64,000 bases of DNA from Olsenella uli (GTDB lineage Bacteria > Actinomycetota > Coriobacteriia > Coriobacteriales > Atopobiaceae), in assembly GCF_016899935.1 (NCBI RefSeq), contig NZ_JACJJK010000005.1, positions 124,001-188,000 of the forward strand, written 5' to 3'. Position 1 is the stretch's first letter; every line of letters begins with the position of its first letter. Positions 26,846-35,578 of the stretch are shown here, piece after piece. A program made the position numbers and the translations under genes. The notes under the pieces are model-generated. The model was not told where the DNA came from, ran no database searches, and saw only the letters and a list, made by a program, of their open reading frames with translations.

Positions 26846-27790
26846 TCACCGCCGTGCGAGCCAGGTGTACGCCGTCACGGCGTCCCAGGCGTTCTGCCCG
26901 CTGTCCTGCGCGCCCGGCGCGTGCGCCGTCACGAGCACGTAGAGCCGGCCGTCGACCTCCGCGGCGCTCGCGAGGCACAGGCCCGCACCCTCGGTGTAGC
27001 CCGTCTTGCCGCCCAGGATTCTCCCGTCCGGCACCTCATAGCTGGTCAGGCTCTCCGAGAGCGTGCTGCGCAGCGTGAAGCCGCCAGGGTGCTGGTTGGT
27101 CGGCGGGACCACGTGGGTGGCACACGTGAACGCCGCGCGGAAGTCCTCGTTTTGGAGCGCCGCGCGCAGCAGCGTGGCCATGTCGGCGACCGTCGAGTAG
27201 TGGCCGTCCTCGTCCAGCCCCGTCGTGTTGCAAAAGTGCGTGTCCGTCATGCCGAGCTCCGCCGCCCGCTCGTTCATCAGGGCGACGAAGGCGTCCGTGG
27301 ACCCGGCCGTGACGCGGGCGAGCGCCTGGCAGCACTCCGCACCCGACGGCAGCAGCGCCCCGTACACGAGCTCGCGCGCCGTGGTCCGCTCGCCCGGCTC
27401 AAAGCCCGCGAGCGAGGCGTTCGCCTCGTAGAGCCCGGCAAAGTCGTCGCCCGTCACCGTGACCGGAGCGTCCAGGTCGCCGATGCGCTCGACGGCCACG
27501 AGCACCGTCATCATCTTGGTCATGCTGGCGGGCCGCATGCGCTCGTGCGCGCCCTTCTCGGCAATCACCGCACCCGAGGCGTCCTCGAGCACGGCGTACT
27601 CGCTGTACAGCTGGGGCAGGCCGGAGCCGTCGGCCCCGAGGTCCCCGACGCCCCGGGCCGCGCCGCCGGCCCACAGGACCACGAGGCCCACGATCAGGGC
27701 CGCCAGCAGCGCCACCGCGAGCGCGGCGAAACACCCCCTCCGGCGCCGCGCCCTTCTCGCAAAGATCATGCGCCCCCTCGAGCGAACCAT
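26846..27790 (-). CDS. D-alanyl-D-alanine carboxypeptidase (S11 family)
   Basis: Trims the terminal D-Ala of peptidoglycan side chains outside the membrane. 314 residues. An arginine-rich N-terminus and one hydrophobic helix (about 20-43) form a signal anchor. The catalytic SxxK is RPASMTKMM and the KTG motif is LGGKTGYTEGAG. The second motif reads LPSGAECCQALA, so the usual SxN asparagine is Ala, as in some related family members. The ATG at 27790 has GGGGGAGG upstream. It is short for the group and lacks the C-terminal beta-domain of PBP5. Confidence 0.9.
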   Translation of the reverse strand: MVRSRGRMIFARRARRRRGCFAALAVALLAALIVGLVVLWAGGAARGVGDLGADGSGLPQLYSEYAVLEDASGAVIAEKGAHERMRPASMTKMMTVLVAVERIGDLDAPVTVTGDDFAGLYEANASLAGFEPGERTTARELVYGALLPSGAECCQALARVTAGSTDAFVALMNERAAELGMTDTHFCNTTGLDEDGHYSTVADMATLLRAALQNEDFRAAFTCATHVVPPTNQHPGGFTLRSTLSESLTSYEVPDGRILGGKTGYTEGAGLCLASAAEVDGRLYVLVTAHAPGAQDSGQNAWDAVTAYTWLARR

Positions 27791-27925
27791 GGAAGCCTCC
27801 CCCTGCCGCGCGGCCGTCTGTCAGGCGCCACGCTACCGGAGGAGGCCCCGTCGTTCGTTATGGTCGGGTTGACCCTTGCTTAAGGTTGTCCTAAGGGCGC
27901 CGGGCGAGAAGGACCTCGCGCCGCG

Positions 27926-29608
27926 TCACGCCTCCCAGCCGGGGCCAGGAAGGCCACGCCGCGCGACGGAGCGCAGCGCCGCCAGGCCCGCAGCGGCCGC
28001 GACGAGCGGGGCCGCGAGGTTCACCGCCACGGACGCCCACGCGCCGAGCGCGCCGCACGCCATGACGGAGAGAAATCCGCAGCCCAGCGCGGCAACGATG
28101 CCGCCGAAGACGCCCACCATCATGGGCAGGCCGCGCTTGACGACCTCGGCGGGCGTGGTCCAGGCGAGGTTGGGGCGGGACGCGTCGATCGCGAGGGCGA
28201 GCGCGGCAAAGCCCGTGAGCAGGCCGAGCGCGGCCACGGCGCACTGAAGCACCGTAAGCGGCGCCATGCCGCCCGCGAGCAGCGCCACGACGCAGACCAC
28301 GACCGCCGCCCCGCCGAGCGCGAGGTTGGCGAGCAGCTTGGACGCCAGCACGGTCCCCGCGCCCACCGGCGCCGTGAGCATGAGCCAGGCCGCGCGACCC
28401 TCGAGCGAGACCGACGGCCCCGCCGTGAGCGACATGGCGCCGCAGAAGCCGAAGACCCAGGGCAGCGCGGCGTCGATCTGGTCGCGCAGGGCGGCCACGG
28501 TGCGAGCGTCGAGCTCCACGCCGTTCACGGCGCCGCTCGCGAGCAGCGCGTCCACGCCGACCACGGCCATCGCGACCGCCGCCACAACCATGAGAATCAT
28601 CCCCACGCAGCAGTTCATCGCGTAGAAGGGCATGGAGCCGATGCGCCGCAGCTCCTTGACCGCGAGCGCGACGAGCGGGCTCGCGGCGGCGGACCCTGCC
28701 GCGACAGCCCGGCGAGAGGAGCGGCGCGGCCCGGACATGGCCACGGCGTTCACCGCCGGGTAGCAGGCCGCGAGCCCCGCGGTCACGACAGCCGGCAGCG
28801 CGAGCGAGAGCGCCGCGAAGCCGGCGAGCCCCGCGAGCGAGCCCTCCCCCACCGCCGCCGCAGCCCAAGCGGCCGGCGGGTAGGCTGCCGCCACAGCGGC
28901 GGAGAGCATGGCCGCGACGTCGCCCATCGCGGCGAGCGTCGCGGCGTCGTCCTTCTCGCCGGACGCCCCGCCGAGCGCGAAGGACCCGGCCACGATGCCC
29001 GTCACCAGCAGCACCGAGAGCACGAGCTGCACCGCGCCCGCATGTCGGAACCGCACGGCCACGGCCGTGAGCGCGAGCGAGACCAGCGTGGCCACGGCCG
29101 CCGGCGCGAGCGGCGCCAGCACCGCGCAGAGCAGCGCGGACAGGACCGCCGGCGGCGTCGGCGCGACCGCCGAGAAGTACGCCGCGTAGAGGGGCGCCGC
29201 CAGCAGCACCGAGACCGCCACGCCAAAACCGTAGAGCGGCGCCGTCCGCGCGAGCACCACCGTGCGCGTGGGCACCGGCAGTGCCGCCACGAGGTCGTAG
29301 TCCCGGCAGCCGAAGACCGTGCCGGGCGCCTTCACAAAGACGAGCGCCACCGAGGCGAGCGAGCCCATGAGCGCGGCGAGCGCCGGGATGGCTCCCGCAG
29401 CCCCGGCGGCAACCATGCCAAAGCCGAGCGCCCCCAGGTAGACCACGGCCATCCCGGCGAGCAGGACCACGAGCGCCGCCACGCCCACGGCCCGCAGCCG
29501 GCCGGAGCCGCGCCGGACGCCGAGGCCGTAGAGGAGCGCGCGCACTTGGAGAAAGAGCAGTGGACCGAGCGCGCGGCCGGCGGATGACGTCGTTGCCATG
29601 GCGCTCAC
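27926..29608 (-). CDS. ABC transporter permease (ABC-2 type, large)
   Basis: 560 residues, very hydrophobic, with about 12-14 membrane segments and no ATPase. A central cytoplasmic region contains KELRRIGSMPFYAMN. Size and layout resemble the putative exporter permeases paired with YtrB-like ATPases. The GTG at 29608 overlaps the ATPase stop (GTGA); the ATG at 29599 is an alternative with AGGTG upstream. AAGGA within a GAGAAGGAC motif may act as its ribosome site. Substrate unknown; the GntR/YtrA-type regulator nearby suggests a cell-envelope stress role. Confidence 0.85.
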   Translation of the reverse strand: MSAMATTSSAGRALGPLLFLQVRALLYGLGVRRGSGRLRAVGVAALVVLLAGMAVVYLGALGFGMVAAGAAGAIPALAALMGSLASVALVFVKAPGTVFGCRDYDLVAALPVPTRTVVLARTAPLYGFGVAVSVLLAAPLYAAYFSAVAPTPPAVLSALLCAVLAPLAPAAVATLVSLALTAVAVRFRHAGAVQLVLSVLLVTGIVAGSFALGGASGEKDDAATLAAMGDVAAMLSAAVAAAYPPAAWAAAAVGEGSLAGLAGFAALSLALPAVVTAGLAACYPAVNAVAMSGPRRSSRRAVAAGSAAASPLVALAVKELRRIGSMPFYAMNCCVGMILMVVAAVAMAVVGVDALLASGAVNGVELDARTVAALRDQIDAALPWVFGFCGAMSLTAGPSVSLEGRAAWLMLTAPVGAGTVLASKLLANLALGGAAVVVCVVALLAGGMAPLTVLQCAVAALGLLTGFAALALAIDASRPNLAWTTPAEVVKRGLPMMVGVFGGIVAALGCGFLSVMACGALGAWASVAVNLAAPLVAAAAGLAALRSVARRGLPGPGWEA

Positions 29609-30366
29609 CTCGTCCTTCTCGCCGGATCGGCGGACGCGGCCGCGGCGTCCTTCTCGTCCACCAGCTCGAGGAACACGTCCTCGAGGGACTCCGAGCCGCG
29701 CACCTCGTCGGTGGGGCCCGAGGCCACGAGCTCGCCGCGCCGGATCACGGCCACGGTGTCGCAGAGCTTCTCCACCACCTCGAGCACGTGGGACGAGAAG
29801 AACACCGCGCCGCCGGCCTCGGCGCGCTCGCGAAGTATCGCCTTGAGCTCGTGGGAGGCCGACGGGTCCAGGCCCACGAACGGCTCGTCCAGCACGAGGA
29901 GCGTGGGGTCATGGAGGAACGCGCCCACGAGCACGAGCTTCTGGCGCATGCCATGGGAGTACGCGGAGACCGGCTCGCCGAGGGCGTCCGCGAGCTCCAG
30001 GCGCCCCGCGAGCTCGTCCACGCGCCGGCGGCGCACGTCCGCCCCCACACCAAAGACGTCGGCGATGAGGTCCAGGTACTGTACGCCGGTGAGGAAGTCG
30101 TAGACGTCCGGGTTGTCCGGCACGTAGGCCATGCGGCGCTTGGCGGCCACGGGCTCGGCCCAGACGTCCGTGCCGCAGACGCGGATCGTGCCGGACGTGG
30201 GCGGCTGCGCGCCCACGACCGAGCGGATCAGCGTGGTCTTGCCCGCGCCGTTGTGGCCGATGAAGCCGCAGATCTCCCCGGGCGCCACCACGAGCGAGAG
30301 GTCGCGCACGGCGACCTTGCCCCGGTACTCCTTCCGATAGTGACTGACCTCGAGCACGCGTTCCAT
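29605..30366 (-). CDS. ABC transporter ATPase
   Basis: 253 residues. Walker A is GHNGAGKTT, the signature region is YSHGMRQKLVLVGAFL (SHGM in place of LSGGQ), Walker B is LLVLDEPFVGLD and the switch is FSSHVLEVVEKLC. It drives the adjacent large permease. The ATG at 30366 has GAAGGAGGAG. The frame remains open upstream through a family B palindrome, but that extension has no ribosome site and is not used here. It is transcribed divergently from a GntR regulator. Confidence 0.92.
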   Translation of the reverse strand: MERVLEVSHYRKEYRGKVAVRDLSLVVAPGEICGFIGHNGAGKTTLIRSVVGAQPPTSGTIRVCGTDVWAEPVAAKRRMAYVPDNPDVYDFLTGVQYLDLIADVFGVGADVRRRRVDELAGRLELADALGEPVSAYSHGMRQKLVLVGAFLHDPTLLVLDEPFVGLDPSASHELKAILRERAEAGGAVFFSSHVLEVVEKLCDTVAVIRRGELVASGPTDEVRGSESLEDVFLELVDEKDAAAASADPARRTR

Positions 30367-30384
30367 CTCTCCTCCTTCGGGAAC

Positions 30385-30411
30385 GTGGAAAAGGGACAGT
30401 CCCTTTTCCAC
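30385..30411. repeat. 27-bp palindrome, family B
   Basis: Identical to the copy inside iorB (16767-16793). It lies 19 bases upstream of the ATPase start, beside the GntR operators. Confidence 0.92.
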
Positions 30412-30413
30412 AT

Positions 30414-30437
30414 CTGCTATAGCTGGTCTATAACAGA
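30414..30437. promoter_or_regulatory. GntR operator candidate 1
   Basis: CTGCTATAG, 5 bases, CTATAACAG: an inverted repeat with one mismatch. It is repeated in slightly changed form at 30469-30492. Confidence 0.6.
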
Positions 30438-30468
30438 TGACGGGTATGCTAGCACTTCTCCGCGCAGA

Positions 30469-30492
30469 CTGCTATAGTTCACATAGAACAGA
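30469..30492. promoter_or_regulatory. GntR operator candidate 2
   Basis: CTGCTATAG, 4 bases, CATAGAACAG: same half-sites as candidate 1. It lies about 20 bases before the gntR start, consistent with autoregulation. Confidence 0.6.
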
Positions 30493-30511
30493 TTTCCGCA
30501 ACAAGAGGCTC

Positions 30512-30889
30512 ATGGTCATCTCGGTCGACAAGCTCTCGGACACGCCGCTCTACCTGCAGCTGCGCGACGCCGTCATCGCCGGCATCGCGTCCGGCGGGCT
30601 GCGCCCCGGCGACGCCCTGCCCTCCGTGCGCTCGCTCGCCGAGGACCTGGGCATCAACCTGCACACCGTCAACAAGGCCTACGCGACGCTGCGCGACGAG
30701 GGCTACGTCATCATGCTCGGCCGGCGCGGCGCCTACGTGGCCGACGCCCCCGCCGACCCCGCCGCCGGCATGGACGAGGCCGCGCTCGCCGAGGCACTCG
30801 CCAAGCTCGCCACGGAGTTCAAGGCGTCCGGCGGCACGCGCGCGGCGTTTCTCGCGGCCGCAGGGCGCGCGGCGGCGGACCTGGACTAG
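30512..30889 (+). CDS. GntR-family regulator (YtrA subfamily)
   Basis: 125 residues. An N-terminal winged helix (TPLYLQLRDAVIAGIASGGL, DALPSVRSLAEDLGINLHTVNKAY) is followed by a short C-terminal dimerisation segment, the size that defines YtrA-type repressors. These usually control adjacent ABC exporters and respond to cell-wall antibiotics or other envelope signals. The ATG at 30512 has AGAGG upstream. The divergent ABC operon and the downstream DUF1648 gene are its likely targets; two matching inverted repeats lie in the promoter region. Confidence 0.9.
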   Translation: MVISVDKLSDTPLYLQLRDAVIAGIASGGLRPGDALPSVRSLAEDLGINLHTVNKAYATLRDEGYVIMLGRRGAYVADAPADPAAGMDEAALAEALAKLATEFKASGGTRAAFLAAAGRAAADLD

Positions 30890-30898
30890 GAGCCGCCC

Positions 30899-32011
30899 AT
30901 GTCACCCGACCTCATAGCGCTGGTCACGAGCGCGTCGATGGCGCTCATCACCTTCCTCTCCGGCTGCCTCATCGCCGCGACGCCCTGGCTCACCCGCGGG
31001 CGCGAGGCCTTTGCGGTGAGCGTGCCCGAGGCCGCGCAGGCGGACCCCCGCATCCGTCGCATGCGCCGGGTCTTTCTCGCCTGCGTCCTCGCGGTCTCGG
31101 CCGCGTCCGCCGGCGCCGCCCTGCTGCTCTACGCCACGCACCCGCTCGCGATGGCGGCGGTCGTGTGCGCACCGGTTGTGACGGGCTTCGTGCTCATGCT
31201 GGTCTTCCGCGCCCGCGTGCAGGCCATCAAGCGCGCCGAGAGCTGGGAGACGCGCACGACCCGGCTCGCCGCCGTCGCCGGCGCCGCCGAGACGAACGCG
31301 CCCCGCCCGCTCCCGCTCGCTTGGAACCTCCTCTACGTGCCCGTGATCCTGGCGACGCTCGCCCTCACGCTCGCGCTCTACCCGCAGATGCCCGACCCGG
31401 TGCCCGTGCACTTTGACGCCGCAGGCGTGGCCGACGACTGGATGGCCAAGGGCTGGCAGGTCGTTGCCATGCCGGTCGCCGTGCAGGCGTTCATGGCGCT
31501 CTGCCTCACCGCGTCTCACTGGCAGATCCTGAGGAGCCGCAGGCCGACCTCCCCCGAGCACCCCGTTGCCTCCGCCATCGCCTACGGCATGTTCGCCCGC
31601 GCCCAGAGCGTGGCGCTGCTGGTCTCGGGCATCGTGATATGCGCGTCGATCGCGATCATGCCGCTCGCCTTCGCCGGCGTCGTCACCTCGGACCAGTCCT
31701 TTGTGGCGCTCATCGTCATCATCGTCGGCGCGATACTTCCCAACCTCGCCGTCGCGCTCGTCTACGGCCAGGCCGGCTCGCGGCTGCTGCGCCGCATGAC
31801 GGCCGCCGGCGAGCTTGCCTTTGACGACGACGCGCACTGGCGCCTGGGCCTCTTCTACGTGAACCGCGAGGACCCCTCCGTCGTGGTGCCGCGCCGCTTT
31901 GGCGTGGGCTGGGCCATGAACTGGGGAAACCCGCGCGCCTGGGGTCTCGTGGCGGCGTTCGTGGTTGTGGTCGCGGCGTTCGTGGTGGGGCTGGAGGTTC
32001 TTCTCGGCTGA
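30899..32011 (+). CDS. DUF1648/DUF5808 membrane protein
   Basis: 370 residues with about eight membrane helices. The DUF1648 signature is PDPVPVHFDAAGVADDWMAKG, here around residues 165-185. The C-terminal DUF5808 motif is LGLFYVNREDPSVVVPRRFG followed by GWAMNWGNP. Such proteins often travel with YtrA-type GntR regulators, as here (nine bases after gntR, with TAGGAG). Function unknown; roles in envelope stress have been proposed for relatives. The last codons VLLG are a GTTCTTCTCG motif, and the stop codon overlaps the first bases of an inverted-repeat element. Confidence 0.88.
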   Translation: MSPDLIALVTSASMALITFLSGCLIAATPWLTRGREAFAVSVPEAAQADPRIRRMRRVFLACVLAVSAASAGAALLLYATHPLAMAAVVCAPVVTGFVLMLVFRARVQAIKRAESWETRTTRLAAVAGAAETNAPRPLPLAWNLLYVPVILATLALTLALYPQMPDPVPVHFDAAGVADDWMAKGWQVVAMPVAVQAFMALCLTASHWQILRSRRPTSPEHPVASAIAYGMFARAQSVALLVSGIVICASIAIMPLAFAGVVTSDQSFVALIVIIVGAILPNLAVALVYGQAGSRLLRRMTAAGELAFDDDAHWRLGLFYVNREDPSVVVPRRFGVGWAMNWGNPRAWGLVAAFVVVVAAFVVGLEVLLG

Positions 32012-32089
32012 TTAACGTACATAATCTGATTCCGCTTCATATAAGTGCAGGTTTCAGGTTTGTGGATTGTCGAATTATGTACGTTAATC
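32010..32089. repeat. About 80-bp inverted-repeat element, family F, copy 2
   Basis: Perfect 16-base arms GATTAACGTACATAAT at 32010-32025 and inverted at 32074-32089. It shares arm sequence and length with copy 1 at 11136-11214. It lies exactly between a stop codon and a headless regulator fragment. Confidence 0.85.
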
Positions 32090-32846
32090 GCCGGGCCGCC
32101 GACGGCGGCGCCGCTCGTCCTCATCGTGGACGACGAGCGCGACATCGCTGACCTGCTCGAGTCGTACTTCCGGCTCGAGGGGTACCGCACGCTCGAGGCC
32201 CACGACGCCGCCGGCGCCGTGGCCGCCGCCCACCGCTCCCCCGACGTCATCCTCCTGGACGTGAACCTGCCCGACGCCGACGGCTTCTCCGTCTGCCGAG
32301 AAATTCGTGAGCTCGTGACCTGCCCGATCATCTTCCTCACCGCCCGCGTGGAGGACGCCGACGCGCTCACCGGCTTTGCCGCCGGCGGGGACGACTACGT
32401 GACCAAGCCCTTCTCGCTCGACGTGCTCGGCGCCCGGGTGCGCGCCCAGCTCGCACGCGACCGCCGCCAGCTCGACCGGGCCACCATGCGCTTCGCGAGC
32501 GGAGTGGCGGTTGACCTCGCGCGCCGCGAGGTGCGCGTGGGCGGCCAGAACCCGCAGGTCGCAGAGCTCGCTCGGAAGGACTTCGGCATCGTGGCACTGC
32601 TCGCCAGCCGACGACGGGCCGGGCTTTGTCGAAGCCGCCCTCGCACGCGCCGCCGAGCCTTTCTGGGGCGAGTCCAAGGGGTCGGGCGGGCACCTGGGCC
32701 TTGGGCTCTACGTCGCGCGGACGCTCGCCGAACGGCACGGCGGCAGGCTTGAGCTTGCCAACCGCACGGGCGGCGGTGCCCTCGTCCGGGTGTGCGCCCA
32801 GGCGCCCGGGACCCCGCAACGTGACGAAAACGCCACCTCCCGTTGA
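32090..32846 (+). pseudogene. Remnant of a two-component system: response regulator joined to kinase tail
   Basis: From about 32117 one frame reads LVLIVDDERDIADLLESYF, LLDVNLPDADGF and DDYVTKPFSLDVLGARVR, an OmpR-type receiver, then the start of a winged helix (ARKDFGIVALLA). There the match ends. In another frame the next residues are DDGPGFVEAALARAAEPFWG, GGHLGLGLYVARTLAERHGG and ALVRVCAQ, the end of a histidine-kinase ATPase domain. The middle (rest of the DNA-binding domain and most of the kinase) is missing, so a deletion fused two genes. The 5' end has no start codon or ribosome site and abuts an inverted-repeat element. Confidence 0.85.
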
Positions 32847-32909
32847 GAGTTTCTTGACCTTCGTCCCGTAGGCTTATGCCCGGACAGCAACGAGCGAGAG
32901 GAGCCCCCG

Positions 32910-33590
32910 ATGGCGAGAAGAACGACGCGGTTCGGCACGGTCGTGGCGGCGGTCGCCGCCGTCCTGCTCCTCGGCGCGGCCGTCGTGGCGTTTGGCCCCA
33001 GCCTCTGGGCGTTCTTCACCGACGGCGACGCGGTGCGCGCGTGGGTGGACGCGCAGGGCCCGCTCGCGCCTGTGGCCATGGGAGCGCTCGTCGTGGCGCA
33101 GATCGTGGTGGCGGTGCTGCCCGGCGAGCCGGTGGAGCTCGCGGCGGGCTACCTCTTCGGCGCGTGGGAGGGCACGCTCGTGTGCCTGGCGGGCGGGCTC
33201 GCGGGAACGCTCGTCGTGACGGCGCTGGTCCGGGTCCTCGGCATACGCCTCGTGCGGACGTTCTTCTCGGCCGAGCAGCTGGAGGGCGTCGCGTGGCTCA
33301 GGGACTCCGCGCGCTTTGAGCTGCTGATGCTCGTCGTGTTCCTCATCCCCGGCACGCCCAAGGACGTCCTCACCTACGCGGCCGGCCTCACCACGTGCCG
33401 CTGGTGGCGCATCGCGCTCATCGCCACGGTGGGCCGGATCCCCTCGATCGTGACCTCGACGCTGGCGGCGGGCTTCGCCTCTGCCGGCAACTGGGGCGCA
33501 GCGGGCGTGACCCTTACCGTCACCCTCGCCCTCGTGGCCGCCGGCGGCGCCGGCTACGCCGCCCTCCGCCGCCGCGAGGCCGCTCGCTGA
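32910..33590 (+). CDS. TVP38/TMEM64 (DedA-like, VTT domain) membrane protein
   Basis: 226 residues, about six membrane segments. VTT-domain features are VVAVLPGEPVELAAGYLFG, GGLAGTLVVTALVRVLG and FLIPGTPKDVLTYAAGL, with a conserved Pro/Gly pattern (LIPGTPKD). Relatives move lipids such as undecaprenyl phosphate or affect membrane homeostasis. The ATG at 32910 has GAGAGGAG, and codons 2-5 (ARRT) are formed by a GAGAAGAAC motif. Its own promoter is not evident. Confidence 0.9.
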   Translation: MARRTTRFGTVVAAVAAVLLLGAAVVAFGPSLWAFFTDGDAVRAWVDAQGPLAPVAMGALVVAQIVVAVLPGEPVELAAGYLFGAWEGTLVCLAGGLAGTLVVTALVRVLGIRLVRTFFSAEQLEGVAWLRDSARFELLMLVVFLIPGTPKDVLTYAAGLTTCRWWRIALIATVGRIPSIVTSTLAAGFASAGNWGAAGVTLTVTLALVAAGGAGYAALRRREAAR

Positions 33591-33606
33591 TTCACGTTCT
33601 GATATA

Positions 33607-33912
33607 TCAGACGTAGCGCGCGTAGTCCTGCAGCGAGTGGAAGATGTGGGCGATCACGACCTTGCCCTCGCGGAATGCGTACAAGACGACATAGCGCATG
33701 ACAGGCATCACGCGATAGCCGCGCGCGGCGACCTCCGGCATCTGGCTGAGCGGATGCATCTCCGGATGCTCGCAGGCAAGAAGGACCTTTGACTCAAACT
33801 CCTCGACAAAGCGCCGGGCAGCCTTCCTGCTGTCGAGCTCAACCGACAGGTAGCGCACGATCTCCTCGAAGTCCGCCTGGGCGCGCGGGAGAAGGACGTA
33901 GTCACAGGCCAT
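33607..33912 (-). CDS. ParE/RelE-family toxin
   Basis: 101 residues. The family pattern is YVLLPRAQADFEEIVRYL, ARRFVEEFESKV, ARGYRVMPVMRYVVLYAF and VVIAHIFHSLQDYARYV. Members either poison gyrase (ParE) or cleave mRNA on the ribosome (RelE); sequence alone does not decide. The antitoxin gene lies upstream and overlaps by 11 bases. Translation starts at ATG 33912 with GGAGAGGT just ahead. Confidence 0.9.
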   Translation of the reverse strand: MACDYVLLPRAQADFEEIVRYLSVELDSRKAARRFVEEFESKVLLACEHPEMHPLSQMPEVAARGYRVMPVMRYVVLYAFREGKVVIAHIFHSLQDYARYV

Positions 33913-34171
33913 ACCTCTCCCTCACGCTCGAGACGAACGCGGCGCCATCGACGTAGTCGCCCTCTTCGTACGACCTGTCCGCATCCGCGAGCACGCGCAG
34001 GAGGCGCGCCTTGGCAACCTCCTCACGCATGAGGTCGTAGTCCTCGGCGCGCATGACCACGAACTCGCTGTAGCCGTTCTTGGTGACGGTGACGGGTTCG
34101 GAGGACTCCCTCACGAGCTTTGCAAACGCCGCCGTGTCCTTCATGTCGCGAACGGGAACGCAGACTGCCAT
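33902..34171 (-). CDS. Phd/YefM-family antitoxin
   Basis: 89 residues. The DNA-binding N-terminal domain reads VPVRDMKDTAAFAKLVRESSEPVTVTKNGYSEFVVMRAEDYD, typical of Phd/YefM. The C-terminal tail after about residue 55 should wrap the toxin. The ATG at 34171 has GGAGAGG upstream. Antitoxin-first order is normal for this class. Confidence 0.9.
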   Translation of the reverse strand: MAVCVPVRDMKDTAAFAKLVRESSEPVTVTKNGYSEFVVMRAEDYDLMREEVAKARLLRVLADADRSYEEGDYVDGAAFVSSVRERYGL

Positions 34172-34312
34172 GTCAGCACCTCTCCTCATGCACGCGTGAC
34201 CGTGGCCCAATAATACCACGCTGGCGCAGACGCACCGATTGGCTGACAATCATCTCAATGTAAGCAAATTAGATTTCACCTACACGGGCCACAAACTACG
34301 GAAGCTAAACTG

Positions 34313-35578
34313 CTACGCCACCTGGTGTCGGCGGAAGGAGAGCGCGGCCACCGGGGTCGCCACGAGCGCGCATGCCACGTAAACGACGAGCACCATGCCG
34401 ATGAGATCGAGCACGACCGGACCGAGCGGGTAGGACTCGAGCGCCGAGAAGAGCACGCTGAAGTTGGCAAAGTTGAGCGGGAAGAGGGCGAGCACGCGCT
34501 CGAGCGCGCCCACGCCGGCCGAGGGGACGAGCCCCGTGAGCAGCACGAGCACCACGTCCGCGAGAAAGACCGCGAGCGTGGAGCGGGTGCGCGAGGACGC
34601 CGCCAGCGTGAGGCACGCAAAGCCCAGGCACGCGGCGTACATGAGGCCCACGGTTGCGAGCGCGGCCTGGCCCGCCGTGAGCGGGTACGGCGAGGTGAGC
34701 GCCATGCTCTGGACGGAGAGCCCGAAGCCGTCCGCCCCGTAGAAGGCCAGGGACACACCCACGATGATCGCCGCGCAGAGCGCGAAGTAGGCCGTTACGT
34801 AGGCGAGCGCGGCCACGACCTTGGCCACCACGAGCGACGAGCGCCCGCGCCGGGTGGCGAGCACCACCGCATCCGCGCCGGAGCTGTACTCGAAGGAGAA
34901 CGTGGGCGCCAGCGTCACGGTGACCGCCAGGATCGCAAAGACGAGAAACGCCGCGCAGTTGACGATGTTGTCCCAGCCGCCCGAGTAACCGTACGTGATC
35001 GGCTCGGGCACCCCAGCGCGCAGGTCCGTCCAGTAGGCGCGCTCGGCGTCGGAGTACTCCCACATGCCGCCCTGGCCGTCGTCGAGCGTCTGCTGGGTGA
35101 GCTCGGCCGCCGCGCCGTACCAGTCGGCCGCCATCTCCGGCGTTACGCGGGCCGCCGTCTGCGCGGGCTCCTCCCTCGCCACGCGCCAGGGACGTAGGAG
35201 CCAGCTCCAATAGGGGTTGTAGAGCTCATCCACCTCCTCGGGCGAGAAGCTCTGAGCGATGAGGGAGTAGACCGCTTCGCCCGTCATCTGGTTCACGGCA
35301 TCGCGGTCGATCCGCGAGAAGAGCCGCTCCTGGTAGGCGGCGATGTCCGATGCGGCGCGCTCGGCGGTGACGACGCCCGCGTACTTCTCGGCCTCCGCAC
35401 GGTTGTACGCGATGGCATCGATGCCGTTGTACTCCTCGCCGGCAAAGCTCACCGTCCGGTTCTGCGTCACGTTGAGCGCCATGATGGCCACGAGAAACAC
35501 GAGCACACCGACGTTGGCCGCGAGCGCCACGCGGCGGGAGAGCATCTTCTTGAGCTCGAACAGGATGAGCCTAGGCAT
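34313..35578 (-). CDS. ABC-2 type permease
   Basis: 421 residues. One N-terminal helix (about 18-38) is followed by a large extracytoplasmic domain (about 40-215), then five or six helices to the C-terminus. The first residues MPRLILFELKKMLSRR are typical of ABC-2 exporter permeases. The ATG at 35578 has AAGGAGG, and the gene overlaps the ATPase by eight bases. Last gene of an ECF sigma - membrane protein - ATPase - permease series. Substrate unknown. Confidence 0.88.
   Translation of the reverse strand: MPRLILFELKKMLSRRVALAANVGVLVFLVAIMALNVTQNRTVSFAGEEYNGIDAIAYNRAEAEKYAGVVTAERAASDIAAYQERLFSRIDRDAVNQMTGEAVYSLIAQSFSPEEVDELYNPYWSWLLRPWRVAREEPAQTAARVTPEMAADWYGAAAELTQQTLDDGQGGMWEYSDAERAYWTDLRAGVPEPITYGYSGGWDNIVNCAAFLVFAILAVTVTLAPTFSFEYSSGADAVVLATRRGRSSLVVAKVVAALAYVTAYFALCAAIIVGVSLAFYGADGFGLSVQSMALTSPYPLTAGQAALATVGLMYAACLGFACLTLAASSRTRSTLAVFLADVVLVLLTGLVPSAGVGALERVLALFPLNFANFSVLFSALESYPLGPVVLDLIGMVLVVYVACALVATPVAALSFRRHQVA

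Noticed and set aside
30367-30411. N-terminal extension MEKGLSLFHV of the ABC ATPase
   Set aside because: It is read through a family B palindrome and has no ribosome site, while ATG 30366 has GAAGGAGGAG.
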